Part shown: positions 56,273 to 64,000 of the stretch, piece after piece
Numbering within the stretch: the first letter of the stretch is position 1
Layout: the number at the start of each line of letters is the position of its first letter
Source: JAEUIZ01 sp046155605
GTDB taxonomy: Bacteria > Planctomycetota > Phycisphaerae > Phycisphaerales > UBA1924
Direction: 5' to 3'
DNA length: 64,000 nucleotides
Assembly: GCA_046155605.1 (NCBI GenBank)
Contig: JBJXFQ010000002.1
Coordinates: 62,001 to 126,000 of the forward strand
Position numbers and translations under genes: made by a program
Notes under the pieces: generated by a model
Database searches by the model: none
What the model was told of the DNA's origin: nothing
What the model saw: only the letters and a program-made list of their open reading frames with translations

Positions 56273-57318
56273 GGGGCTTCCTCGGCGTCGGCGACGGCGC
56301 CCATCTGTTGCTCGACTTCGGCGAGGCGCTGCACGATGGCGTGGTTGACGCCGCTGCGGACGAACTCGCGTGCTCGACGGATGGCGGCCTTGATGGAGCG
56401 ACGGTTGCTGGAGCCGTGGGCGATGATGAAGCCGCCGTTGACGCCCAGGAGGGGCGCGCCGCCGTGCTCGTGATAGTCGGTCTTGGCGTAGATCTGCTTG
56501 ACGACGGGCTCGAGGCGGAGGGCGAGTTCTGGATCGGTGATGAGCACCTGATGGGCGATGGCATTGAAGACGGTCTTGACGAGGCCCTCGGCCATTTTGA
56601 GGAGTGTATTGCCGACGAAGCCGTCGGTGACGATGACGTCGGCGACACCGTTGGCGAAGTCGCGGCCCTCGATGTACCCGATGTAGTTGAGGCCGGGCGT
56701 GACCTTGAGGAGGTCGCGGGTCTGGCGGATGAGGTCGGTGCCCTTTTCCTCTTCGGTGCCGATGTTCATCTGGGCGATGCGGGGGTTGGGGATTCCCAGG
56801 ACGTGTCTGGCGTAGGTGTCGGCCATGATGCCGTACTGCCAGAGATGGGTTGGCCTGGGCTCGGGGTTGGATCCGGCGTCGATGAGGACAAGGGGTCCGG
56901 CGAAGGTGGGGATGGTGACGGCGATGCCGGGGCGATGGACGCCCGGAAGCCGCTTCATCTGCATGATGGCGGCGGAGACGCAGGCACCGGTGTTGCCGGC
57001 GGACATGACGGCATCGGCGCGGCGCTCGTGGGGCGCCTTCTGCGAGCCGAGGCGAGCCATGCGCACGATGGTGGAATCCGGCTTCTGACGCACGGCCTTG
57101 GCGGGCTGCTCGTGCATCTCGATGTTCTGCGTGGCGTGCTCGATGGAGATGCGCGGGTCGCGGATGCCGCGCTCGTCGAGGAAGTCGCGGATCATGTCTT
57201 GCGGCCCGACCCAGACGATCTGATCGGCGGGGTCGAGGAGGGAAAGGGCGTCGAGGCCGCCATTGAGGACGACGTCGGGCGCGTGATCCCCGCCGAGGAC
57301 ATCGATGGCGAGCCGCAT
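56269..57318 (-). CDS. plsX: Phosphate acyltransferase PlsX
   Basis: A 349-residue enzyme forming acyl-phosphate from acyl-ACP for phospholipid synthesis. MRLAIDVLGGDHAPDVVLNGGLDAL, SAGNTGACVSAAI, LIDAGSNPEPRPTHLWQYGIM, GYIEGRDFANGVADVIVTDGFVGN and GVNGGFIIAHGSSN are family signatures. The ATG at 57318 with AAGGA upstream begins the conserved strand; the longer frame is leader. It lies between rpmF and fabH in the conserved lipid-gene order. Confidence 0.97.
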   Translation of the reverse strand: MRLAIDVLGGDHAPDVVLNGGLDALSLLDPADQIVWVGPQDMIRDFLDERGIRDPRISIEHATQNIEMHEQPAKAVRQKPDSTIVRMARLGSQKAPHERRADAVMSAGNTGACVSAAIMQMKRLPGVHRPGIAVTIPTFAGPLVLIDAGSNPEPRPTHLWQYGIMADTYARHVLGIPNPRIAQMNIGTEEEKGTDLIRQTRDLLKVTPGLNYIGYIEGRDFANGVADVIVTDGFVGNTLLKMAEGLVKTVFNAIAHQVLITDPELALRLEPVVKQIYAKTDYHEHGGAPLLGVNGGFIIAHGSSNRRSIKAAIRRAREFVRSGVNHAIVQRLAEVEQQMGAVADAEEAP

Positions 57319-57346
57319 GAAGGATCCTTGGGACGTACCCGTGGAC

Positions 57347-57547
57347 TCAGTCGCGGGTGACGCCGATGCCGAGTTTGGGGACTGTGATCCGAAGGCCGGC
57401 GCGGACATAGCCGGAGTCCTTGCAGGCCCGGTGGTGCTGCTTGGGCATGCCCGAGAGCGGATCGACGGTGGGCTTGGTGGCGGTCATGGCGTGATGGGAA
57501 CGGCGGCGGCGGGTGCGACCGTAACTCTGGCGAAATGCGGGAAGCAT
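57347..57547 (-). CDS. rpmF: 50S ribosomal protein L32, zinc-free form
   Basis: A 66-residue bL32: RQSYGRTRRRRSHHAMTATK, PKQHHRACKDSGYVRAGLRI. The family normally holds two CxxC zinc pairs; here only C42 remains and the partner positions are replaced (DPLS, DSG), so it is a zinc-independent variant. The position upstream of plsX and fabH is the usual one. The ATG at 57547 starts MLPAFRQSYG. Confidence 0.82.
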   Translation of the reverse strand: MLPAFRQSYGRTRRRRSHHAMTATKPTVDPLSGMPKQHHRACKDSGYVRAGLRITVPKLGIGVTRD

Positions 57548-57836
57548 GGGTGAATCCTCGAAGGGCGCGGCCGCGCCGGACAAACGACAGTCACAATCCC
57601 AACCAATCACCGAAACTCCCGGTGGTAGAGGCCCCGAAACGAGCGGCTCGGAGACAGGCCAAGGGTAGAGGAGGGGGGGTGAGGTGTCAATGGGGAGGGG
57701 ACGAAGGGACAAAGGGACAAAGAGATAAAGGGGCGGAGAGACGAAGGCTGGGAGGGGGATCTGAAGATTGGTGCTGAGGATGGAGTAGCATCGTGGTGGT
57801 GGGTCGGGCGGCCGATGGCTGCGGGAAGGTCGAGAC
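57548..57836. other. Divergent spacer with purine repeats
   Basis: No gene is seen. It contains GGGACGAAGGGACAAAGGGA and AGAGATAAAGGGGCGG units (about 57698-57755), the GAAGGGAC family also found at 3438-3480 (in a gene) and 4065-4110. GGAAGGT just before 57837 is the ribosome-binding site of the next gene. Confidence 0.6.
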
Positions 57837-58109
57837 ATGGCAAAGGCGGTTGTCGATCCGGCGGAACTTCGGCGGTTTGCGGCGGAACTGAAGCGCTTCA
57901 ACACGAACCTGCGTGAGCAGTTGTCCGTGATCCAGGCGCGGACCAACGACCTCTCGCAGAGTTGGCGCGACCAGGAGCAGGTGAAGTTTGCCGATGAGTT
58001 TGAGCAGACGACGCGAGTGCTGGCGCGGTTCTGTGAGGCGGCGGATAAGCACGTGCCGTTTTTGCTTAGGAAGGCTGAGAAGATCGAGGAGTACCTGAAT
58101 CAGCGGTAG
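57837..58109 (+). CDS. WXG100-like small helical protein
   Basis: A 90-residue protein of two long helices: ELRRFAAELKRFNTNLREQLSVIQARTNDLSQ, a turn SWRDQEQ (W43, D45), then FADEFEQTTRVLARFCEAADKHVPFLLRKAEKIEEYL. The size and W-turn resemble ESAT-6/WXG100 proteins, which are exported by type VII systems, but here the turn is WxD. In planctomycetes such genes occur without an obvious T7SS; none is in the window. A purine-rich site 8 bases upstream supports the ATG. Confidence 0.6.
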   Translation: MAKAVVDPAELRRFAAELKRFNTNLREQLSVIQARTNDLSQSWRDQEQVKFADEFEQTTRVLARFCEAADKHVPFLLRKAEKIEEYLNQR

Positions 58110-58120
58110 GGAGCGGGCGA

Positions 58121-59206
58121 TCAGCGTCGCGGACGGAAGCAGTAGTGCGAGACGATCCATTGGCGGCCTTGGCGGAAGCCCCAGAGTTCCTCACAGGCGA
58201 TGAAGAAAGTTCGCCAGCGGTGGAACCAGCGTGGGGCATCTTCGGCGTAGGCCGCGCGCAGGATCGGCATTGCGTCGTGGCGGCGTTGGTCCAGATTGTC
58301 GAGCCAGGCGCGGGCGGTCTTGGCGTAATGCGTGCCGTCAACGAGCCAATGGTCCGTCAGGGCGAGGTCATCGGCGAAGTGGAGGAGCAGATCGTCGGAG
58401 GGCATGGTGCCGCCGGTGAAGAAGTGGCGTCCGATCCAGTCGTCGGGCTCGAAGTGATAGGCGGTGCGTGCGTGGGTGAAGATGTGGACGAAGAGGCGAC
58501 CATCGGGCCGGAGCCATGAGGCGATCCGTCGGAGCATGGTGGGGTAGTTCTTGACGTGCTCGAGCATCTCGATCGAGAGGATGCGGTCGAAGCGCTGATC
58601 GGTGGAGAAGTCATTGGCGTCGGCGGTGATGACTGTGGGAGGGCGCAGGCCTCGGCGAGCGGCCTCGGCGAGGATGAACTCACGCTGGGTGCGGGAGTTG
58701 GAGACAGCGGTGATTCGGGCGGCGGGAAAGTGTTGGGCGAGGAAGAGCGAGAGCGAGCCCCAGCCGCAGCCGAGATCGAGGATGTCCATGCCGTCGGCGA
58801 GATCAGCGCGTTGGCAGGTGAGGCGGAGCATGGCCTCTTCGGCGGCGGCGAGATCGCTGACGCCCGCCGGCCAGTAGGCACCGCTGTACTTGAGTCGAGG
58901 CCCGAGGCAGAGGCGGAAGAACTCGGGCGGGAGTTCGTAGTGCTGCCTATTCGCGTCGGCGGTGTGGATGGCGATGGGAGCGCGGGCGAGATCGGCGCGG
59001 AGGGTGCGCGCGCGATCGGAGCGGTCGTCGATGGTGCCGCGTTCTTCGTGGCGGAGCCGGGCGGCGAGTCGGCGACGGATGCCGGCGCGGAGGAGGGGGT
59101 CAGGGATGAGGCCTCGGTCGAGCAAGGGCTCGTACCACGCGTCGCCGGCACCCATTGGTGCTTCGGCGGTGGAGGAGAGCGGCGAGCGTGCAGTGGCGTG
59201 CGTCAT
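58121..59206 (-). CDS. Cyclopropane-fatty-acid-synthase-type SAM methyltransferase
   Basis: A 361-residue methyltransferase. ANRQHYELPPEFFRLCLGPRLKYSGAYW, the SAM loop MDILDLGCGWGSLSLFLAQHFP, VSNSRTQREFI and FDRILSIEMLEHVKNYPTMLRRI match the CFA/mycolic-acid cyclopropane synthase family, in a shorter form. It lies in the modified-lipid cluster and overlaps the DUF1295 gene by four bases (ATGA at 59203-59206). In characterised relatives such enzymes methylate unsaturated acyl chains; the product here is not known. Confidence 0.88.
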   Translation of the reverse strand: MTHATARSPLSSTAEAPMGAGDAWYEPLLDRGLIPDPLLRAGIRRRLAARLRHEERGTIDDRSDRARTLRADLARAPIAIHTADANRQHYELPPEFFRLCLGPRLKYSGAYWPAGVSDLAAAEEAMLRLTCQRADLADGMDILDLGCGWGSLSLFLAQHFPAARITAVSNSRTQREFILAEAARRGLRPPTVITADANDFSTDQRFDRILSIEMLEHVKNYPTMLRRIASWLRPDGRLFVHIFTHARTAYHFEPDDWIGRHFFTGGTMPSDDLLLHFADDLALTDHWLVDGTHYAKTARAWLDNLDQRRHDAMPILRAAYAEDAPRWFHRWRTFFIACEELWGFRQGRQWIVSHYCFRPRR

Positions 59207-60012
59207 GGTTGTGACTCGAGAGCGGGTTGGGGATCGGATCGCGGGAACCAGGGGAAGAAGGCGCTGGTGGTTCGTTGGTAGCGGCGATAGGCCTCGCCGC
59301 GGGAGCGAAGGGACTGCTTCTCGGCGGGTGGGATGCCGCTGACTTTGAGGATGAGCAGGAGCATGAGGATCGCGGCAGTCCATCCGAGCCAGCCCGAGGG
59401 AGCGAGGGCGGCGAGGAGGGCGTAGGCGACCCAGGTGAGCCACTCGAAGAAGTAGTTGGGGTGGCGGGAGAATCGCCAGAGGCGGATGTTGCAGACCTTG
59501 CCGCGGTTGGCGGGGTCGCTCTTAAACGATTCGAGTTGGTGATCGGAGATGAACACGCCGACCTGGCCGATGATGAAGAGGGCGATGGCGGCGGCGTCGA
59601 GCGGGCCGAGGGGCGCGGGGTTGTGAGCGTTGATGAGATGTGGTGCGGCGAGGAGGGGGATGCTGACGGCTTGGGCGACGAAAAAGGCGAGCATGACCGG
59701 CTGGAACCTGCGCCCGAGGTGAATCCGCCACTGGGCATAGCGGCCGTCTTCGTGCTTGGCGAGGACGCGGTTGACGAGCATGTGGCTGCCGAGGCGGAGC
59801 GCCCAGAGGCCACCCATGGTGCCGCCGATCCAGCGGCGGGATTCGCTCCCGTCGCCGGTGAGGGCGTAGAAGACGAAGGATCCGCCGAGGAGGCTCGACC
59901 AGCCGACGTCCACGAGGGCGACTTTGCGAGTGGCGATCTGGATGAGCCAGAGCAGGATCATCGCGGCGAGGGAGATGCCGGCGACCCAAAGAAGTTGTTG
60001 CGACCAGTTCAT
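59203..60012 (-). CDS. DUF1295 (steroid-5-alpha-reductase-like) membrane protein
   Basis: A 269-residue polytopic protein with about six hydrophobic segments. LGSHMLVNRVLAKHEDGRYAQWR, LWRFSRHPNYFFEWLTWVAYAL and GIPPAEKQSLRSRGEAYRRYQRTTSAFFPWFP are the DUF1295 marks (RHPNYFFE...Y..Y...TS.F.PW.P). DUF1295 proteins commonly accompany cyclopropane-synthase-type genes and may reduce or isomerise membrane-lipid chains. It is read with the preceding methyltransferase gene. Confidence 0.88.
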   Translation of the reverse strand: MNWSQQLLWVAGISLAAMILLWLIQIATRKVALVDVGWSSLLGGSFVFYALTGDGSESRRWIGGTMGGLWALRLGSHMLVNRVLAKHEDGRYAQWRIHLGRRFQPVMLAFFVAQAVSIPLLAAPHLINAHNPAPLGPLDAAAIALFIIGQVGVFISDHQLESFKSDPANRGKVCNIRLWRFSRHPNYFFEWLTWVAYALLAALAPSGWLGWTAAILMLLLILKVSGIPPAEKQSLRSRGEAYRRYQRTTSAFFPWFPRSDPQPALESQP

Positions 60013-60270
60013 CGGGCGATTCTCGGGTGGGCTGTGGACGAAACAGCGACGATCGGGACGCGGCTGGAGTGCCGCTGCCGGTCCGGCTTGGGCAACATGG
60101 CAGGACGTTCGTGCTGGAACAGCCTTGCGTGCGTCGTAGGCTTTGCGGCCAGAGGCGCGGGCTGCGCGGCGGGGTCACGCCGGCGGCAGCACAATCCGGC
60201 TGCGCGGGCTCGCGGGCCACTCGGCCCGCTTGCTGATCGTGGCGGCTGGGCATCAACAAGGAGGATGATC

Positions 60271-60600
60271 GTGGCTGAACTTCGTGCGGTGCGGGTCGCG
60301 GCGGCCGTCGGCGTGACGGTCTTTGTCGGAATGATCGTGTGGTCGTCGCTTGAGATGAACCTCTGGGCAGGGCTGAAGGCCTCGACGGATTCGCGATGGG
60401 GGGTGTTGACGCTGGTGGACGTGTACACCGGGCTTCTGGTCTTTGGCGCGTTCATCGCGTGGCGCGAGCGAAGCGGATGGAGGATCGGGCTGTGGCTGGT
60501 GGCGCTGCTCACGCTGGGGAACCTTGCGACGCTGGCGTATGTGTTCTGGGCGTCGAGGCGTGCGTCTGCGGTGGGCGACCTGTTCCGCCCGGTGCGGTGA
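60271..60600 (+). CDS. DUF1475-like small membrane protein
   Basis: A 109-residue protein with three hydrophobic segments (VAAAVGVTVFVGMIVWSSLE, LTLVDVYTGLLVFGAFIAW, IGLWLVALLTLGNLATLAYVFW). AAGGAGG at 60258-60264 is 6 bases before GTG 60271, which is preferred to the ATG at 60265. It is on the plus strand within an otherwise minus-strand lipid cluster and its last 92 bases overlap the 3' end of the cyclopropane synthase gene. Family role is unknown. Confidence 0.7.
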   Translation: MAELRAVRVAAAVGVTVFVGMIVWSSLEMNLWAGLKASTDSRWGVLTLVDVYTGLLVFGAFIAWRERSGWRIGLWLVALLTLGNLATLAYVFWASRRASAVGDLFRPVR

Positions 60601-61927
60601 GATCGGGTGTGGTCGAGCGGAGTCGGCTGCGGGGCTTGGCGAGGAGCATCTGGGCGTTGCCGACGTAACTGGCGCGGAAGGCACCCTCGCAATAGGCGAG
60701 GTAGAACTCCCACATGCGGAGGAAGCGGTCGTCGAAGCCGAGGCGTCGAGCGTCGTCGCGTCGTTCGAGGAAGGACTGGCGCCACAGGCGGAGGGTGGTG
60801 GTGTAGTGGGGGCCGATGTCGTCAAGGCGGGCGAGGAAGAGGTCGGAGCGGTCGCGGAACGCATCGAGGAGCGAGGTGACGCTGGGGAGGCAACTGCCGG
60901 GGAAGATGTGCTTTTTGAGGAAGTCGCGTCGGCGGGCGGCGCTGGCGAATCGCTGGTCCCGGATGACGATGGATTGGATGAACGCGAGGCCGTGGGGCTT
61001 GAGGCAGGCGGAGCAGGCGAGTGCGAAGTCGCCGAAGTGTTCCTTGCCGACGGCCTCGACCATCTCGATGCTGACAAGTTTGTCGAACGTGCCGGGGAAG
61101 CGGCGTGGAAGGTCGCGATAGTCGAGCGTGAGCACGGTGATGCGATCAGTAAGCCCGGCGACGCGGATGCGCTCCTCGGCGAGGCGGTGCTGCTCGGCGG
61201 AGATGGTCGTGGTGGTGACGCGGCAGCCGTAGCGGGACGCGGCGTGCAGCGCGAGAGCGCCCCAGCCGGTGCCGATTTCGAGCAGGTGGTCGTCGGGCCG
61301 GAGTTCGAGAGCGCGGCAGGCGCGGTCGATCTTCTCGATCTGGGCCTGATGGAGCGAGGTTGCGTTGTTCTCAAAAATGCCGCAGGAATAGGTCATGGTG
61401 GGGTCGAGGAAGAGCGCGAAGAAGTCGTTGCCGAGGTCGTAGTGGGCGTGGATATTGCGGCGGCTGCCGGCGCGGGTGTTGCGTTCGAGCCAGGCGAGCG
61501 ATCGGGAGAGCGGCGTGAGGGCGCGGGCGAGCGGGCCTTCGAGGCCGCGCATGGCGGCGTGGTTCGAGGCGATGATCTCAACGAGGGTGGGGAGATCGTC
61601 GGAGTCCCAGAGGCCGTCCATGAATGCCTCGGCGATTCCGAGGTTGCCGCCGAAGGCCGCTGCGGCGAAGAAGGCGGGATCGCGGACGTGGACGGTTGCG
61701 TGTGGGCCGGCGGCGGGTGTGTTGCCGGTGAGCGCGGTTTCAGCGGGCATGGTGCCGGTGTGATCGACGAGGGTCACGCGGCCGAACTCGGTGCGGCGCA
61801 TCGCGGCGGAGACGATGGCACGGCCGGCGCGTTCGAGCGCGCGGGCGCTCAAGGACTTGAACGCGCGAGTTCGACGTGCTGGGGGAGCGTGCAAGAGCGA
61901 GGCGGAATCGGTGGGTAGGGTGGTCAT
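60509..61927 (-). CDS. cfa: Cyclopropane-fatty-acyl-phospholipid synthase
   Basis: A 472-residue enzyme adding a methylene (or methyl) group from SAM to unsaturated acyl chains in membrane phospholipids. IHAHYDLGNDFFALFLDPTMTYSCGIF, the SAM loop LLEIGTGWGALALHAA, TTTISAEQHRLAEERI, SIEMVEAVGKEHF and LKKHIFPGSCLPS are typical. It has an N-terminal ~150-residue domain and a C-terminal Pro/Thr-rich tail of ~35 residues overlapping the DUF1475 gene. ATGA overlap with DUF1365 upstream shows a shared transcript. Confidence 0.93.
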   Translation of the reverse strand: MTTLPTDSASLLHAPPARRTRAFKSLSARALERAGRAIVSAAMRRTEFGRVTLVDHTGTMPAETALTGNTPAAGPHATVHVRDPAFFAAAAFGGNLGIAEAFMDGLWDSDDLPTLVEIIASNHAAMRGLEGPLARALTPLSRSLAWLERNTRAGSRRNIHAHYDLGNDFFALFLDPTMTYSCGIFENNATSLHQAQIEKIDRACRALELRPDDHLLEIGTGWGALALHAASRYGCRVTTTTISAEQHRLAEERIRVAGLTDRITVLTLDYRDLPRRFPGTFDKLVSIEMVEAVGKEHFGDFALACSACLKPHGLAFIQSIVIRDQRFASAARRRDFLKKHIFPGSCLPSVTSLLDAFRDRSDLFLARLDDIGPHYTTTLRLWRQSFLERRDDARRLGFDDRFLRMWEFYLAYCEGAFRASYVGNAQMLLAKPRSRLRSTTPDLTAPGGTGRPPQTHASTPRTHTPASQGSPA

Positions 61928-62715
61928 GCGGCTGGTCCATGCGAGGCGTGGAGCGGTCGGCGACGCGGGTGAGGAAAGACCGGCGCGCGCTTGAGCCAAA
62001 GGCGGAGCGCGTGGAGGTGGATGGAGGTGATGATGCGGGCCGTCTGGAAGGGGTAGCGGATGAGCAGGCCGCGGAGGAGCGCGGGGCTGAGTTCGCGGCG
62101 TGTGAGACGGAGCGTGGCGTCGAAGGGCTTGACGTTGTCTGCGGCGTGCAGGTTCATGTGAACAAGGAGCGAGTCGGCGGGGTCGCTGAAGGTCCAGTCA
62201 TAGTGGAGTTCCATGGGAAGGAAAGGGGAGACGTGGAACTCTTTGCCGAAGCGCCAGCGGAGCGGGCCTTCCGGTCTAGAGCGTCGGGCGAGGGCGGCGT
62301 CGAGGACGTAGGCGTGACGCTCGTTCCAGGGCGTGTTGGTGATCTCGGCGACGATGGCGTCGAGGCAGCCGGCATCGTCGAAGCAGTAGTAGAACGTGAC
62401 GGGATTGAAGATGTAGCCGAAGTAGCGGAGGTTGGTGAGCACGCGGATCGGCCCGCATGGCCGACGGCCCAGTCGCTCGTGGACGAGCGTGCGGACGGCC
62501 TCATCGAGGTCGAGCGAGCCGTGGCGCAAGTAGTCCTCGCGGCGGAAGCGGGCGGGGCAGAACCGGGACGTTCCCCAGAGTCGAGACAGGCTGAAAAAGC
62601 GTTCGAACTCGGCGAGATCGAGGTAGACCATGAACAGCGGGAATGTAAAGGCGTGCGCGGGCGATCGGCGTCGGTGGCGCACGTTGCCGACATAGATGGC
62701 GCTGTGAAGGCTCAC
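61924..62715 (-). CDS. DUF1365 family protein
   Basis: A 263-residue protein. SAIYVGNVRHRRRSPAHAFTFPLFMVYLDLAE, RVLTNLRYFGYIFNPVTFYYCFD, EITNTPWNERHAYVL, KEFHVSPFLPMELHYDW are strong DUF1365 signatures. In many proteobacteria DUF1365 lies in the same order between an FAD oxidoreductase and a cyclopropane synthase, and that cluster is linked to oxidative-stress lipid modification. The GTG at 62715 overlaps the stop of the FAD gene by four bases, which selects it over the longer frame. Confidence 0.9.
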   Translation of the reverse strand: MSLHSAIYVGNVRHRRRSPAHAFTFPLFMVYLDLAEFERFFSLSRLWGTSRFCPARFRREDYLRHGSLDLDEAVRTLVHERLGRRPCGPIRVLTNLRYFGYIFNPVTFYYCFDDAGCLDAIVAEITNTPWNERHAYVLDAALARRSRPEGPLRWRFGKEFHVSPFLPMELHYDWTFSDPADSLLVHMNLHAADNVKPFDATLRLTRRELSPALLRGLLIRYPFQTARIITSIHLHALRLWLKRAPVFPHPRRRPLHASHGPAA

Positions 62716-63947
62716 AGGCGTGCTCCGAAGCGCTCGCAGACGCGAAGGGCGCTGACGACGCCATCTTCGTGGAAGCCGTTGCCCCAGTACGCGCCGCAAA
62801 AGTGGGTTCGGCGGGAGCCGCTGATCTCGGCCCAGCGTCGGCGAGCATGCTGGCCGGCGATGGTGTAGAGCGGGTGGTGGTAGACGTGGCGTGCGAGGAC
62901 GCGAGCGGGATCGATGGAGGCGTCGTCGTTGAGCGTGAGGCAGAGCGGGACGCGAGTCTGTAGGCCTTGGAGGAGGCTGAGGTCATATGTGACGATCGCG
63001 GGCCGGTCCGGGTCACCGGAGAGCCGATAGTTCCACGCTGCCCAGCAGCGTTGCCGACGCGGGAGCAGGGTCGCGTCGGTGTGAAGGACAGCGTCGTTGG
63101 GCTGGAAGGGCATGGCGCTCAGGATGTCGCGCTCGGCGTCGGAGGCATCGGCGAGCAACGTGAGCGAATCGTCCGCGTGCGTGGCGAGGATCACTTCATC
63201 AAATCGTTCGAGCGCCGTGGAGGTCTGGATGTGGCAGCCGTCGGCCTGGCGCGTGACCGAGTGCGCACCCTGCGCAAGTCGAGCGGAGCGGGCGATGGTG
63301 GGGAGCATGGCGTCGATGTATCGCTGAGAGCCGCCGACGACGGTGCGCCACTGGGGGCGCTCGCGGAGGTCGAGCATGCCGTGATTGTCGAAGAAGGCGA
63401 GGAAGAAGCGAGCGGGAAACTGGAGGATGGCATTTCGCGGCGCGGACCAGATGGCGGCGGCCATTGGAAGGAGATAGGACTCGACAAAGGCAGGCGAGAA
63501 CTGCCGGCGGGCGATGAGGTCGGTGATGGTGAGGTCGTCGGCGCATTCGGCGAGCAAGCGCTTGCCCTGGCGTCCGAGCGAGGTGACGCCGCGCGCGACG
63601 GCCCACCAGCGGGGGCTTAGCAGGTTGGACCACGAGCCGAGCGCGCCGAGGGCCGAAGACCCGCCGAACTCGAAGTTGCGATCGCGGACGCTGAAGGACA
63701 TGGTGGTGGGGCGAGAGGGGACGTCGAGGCGATCGAGCAGCGTGCCGAAGTTGGGATAGTTGCGGCGGTTGAAGACGATGAAGCCGGTATCGACTGGGAT
63801 GTCGCGGCCTTCGTGGCGGACAAGGGATGTATGCGTGTGGCCGCCGAGTCGAGGTTCGCGCTCGAAGAGGGCGACATCATGCCGCGGCGCGAGGAGAAAG
63901 GCGCAGAGGAGCCCGCTGATGCCACCGCCGATGACGGCGACTCTCAC
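62712..63947 (-). CDS. FAD/NAD(P)-binding amine-oxidase-like oxidoreductase
   Basis: A 411-residue flavoprotein. VRVAVIGGGISGLLCAFLLA (FAD Rossmann fold), FEREPRLGGHTHT, PVDTGFIVFNRRNYPNF, the AAIWSAPRNAILQFPARF segment and the C-terminal HFCGAYWGNGFHEDGVVSAL match the cluster-associated oxidoreductases next to DUF1365 and CFA. It may desaturate or oxidise an acyl chain before or after methylation; no substrate is proven. The start is GTG at 63947, overlapping the upstream gene's stop by four bases. Confidence 0.88.
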   Translation of the reverse strand: MRVAVIGGGISGLLCAFLLAPRHDVALFEREPRLGGHTHTSLVRHEGRDIPVDTGFIVFNRRNYPNFGTLLDRLDVPSRPTTMSFSVRDRNFEFGGSSALGALGSWSNLLSPRWWAVARGVTSLGRQGKRLLAECADDLTITDLIARRQFSPAFVESYLLPMAAAIWSAPRNAILQFPARFFLAFFDNHGMLDLRERPQWRTVVGGSQRYIDAMLPTIARSARLAQGAHSVTRQADGCHIQTSTALERFDEVILATHADDSLTLLADASDAERDILSAMPFQPNDAVLHTDATLLPRRQRCWAAWNYRLSGDPDRPAIVTYDLSLLQGLQTRVPLCLTLNDDASIDPARVLARHVYHHPLYTIAGQHARRRWAEISGSRRTHFCGAYWGNGFHEDGVVSALRVCERFGARL

Positions 63948-64000
63948 GGCGCGCTCCGGCGGGCCTTGGCGTAGACGGAGGCGGGCACGGGGCGAAGGTC
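63944..64000 (-). CDS. Partial gene at window edge, unknown function
   Basis: The last 18 codons of a minus-strand gene, ...RPVPASVYAKARRSAP, with TGA at 63946-63944 overlapping the GTG of the FAD oxidoreductase (GTGA). The overlap shows it belongs to the same transcript. The visible part is too short to identify the product; the rest lies beyond position 64000. Confidence 0.5.
   Translation of the reverse strand, partial: DLRPVPASVYAKARRSAP

Overview
The window looks like a chromosomal stretch of a high-GC planctomycete, most likely class Phycisphaerae. This is inference from gene content. It carries an ECF sigma factor paired with a Ser/Thr kinase-TPR protein, a DUF1570-type peptidase, secreted proteins with pseudopilin-like C-termini, small membrane proteins ending in a CxxCGY...CPECG zinc ribbon, a Rho factor with a long low-complexity N-terminus, and many dispersed short palindromes. 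No plasmid or phage structural genes are visible. The only trace of mobile elements is a decayed patch beside a tRNA gene near 35 kb.

Layout. 0-12 kb: O-methyltransferase, MlaF-type ABC ATPase, DUF4190 protein and a NifS-like cysteine desulfurase (minus strand); then panC, rho, and a tightly overlapping trio of membrane protein, secreted TPR protein and AglD/MprF-like membrane protein. 12-17 kb: a compact module of a beta-sandwich domain protein, a LysM/peptidoglycan-binding protein, a large metzincin protease, a lipoprotein and a PAAR spike protein. It reads as a contractile-injection (T6SS or eCIS) effector module without its structural genes, and is the best candidate here for an undescribed system. 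17-28.6 kb: DinB-like protein, lipoprotein, rhodanese, sigma-region-4-like membrane protein, secreted protein, elbB, a UvrD/PcrA helicase, citrate synthase, and the kinase-TPR/ECF sigma pair. 29-35 kb: tsf-rpsB, a secreted cyclophilin, an outer-membrane protein, a peptidase, and tRNA-Ala(TGC) followed by remnants of a serine recombinase and an IS5-type transposase. 35.5-39.1 kb: iscS-HEPN-unknown-iscU-iscA, then an ACT protein. 39-43 kb: L,D-transpeptidase, pnp, rpsO. 44-54.6 kb: a mannose-glycan locus with a GH38 alpha-mannosidase, a sugar ABC transporter (binding protein and two permeases), a GH2 beta-mannosidase and a CBM9-like protein. 54.6-57.5 kb: the classical rpmF-plsX-fabH lipid block plus a transglutaminase-like gene. 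57.8-64 kb: a WXG100-like protein and a modified-fatty-acid cluster (two cyclopropane-synthase-type methyltransferases, DUF1295, DUF1475, DUF1365, FAD oxidoreductase).

Two features cut across the whole window. First, spacers, and several coding sequences in frame, carry short palindromic or purine-rich repeats of a few recurring types. Some keep a fixed architecture (stem, CG-AAG-CG core, stem, GCAC) while the stem sequence differs from copy to copy. Second, the plus strand is G-rich from 0 to about 21.7 kb, C-rich to about 46 kb, and G-rich again to the end, whatever the gene orientation. That suggests an inverted segment or a nearby replication landmark. Starts were chosen by ribosome-binding sites, overlaps and the point where homologous-looking sequence begins; where an alternative is close it is stated.
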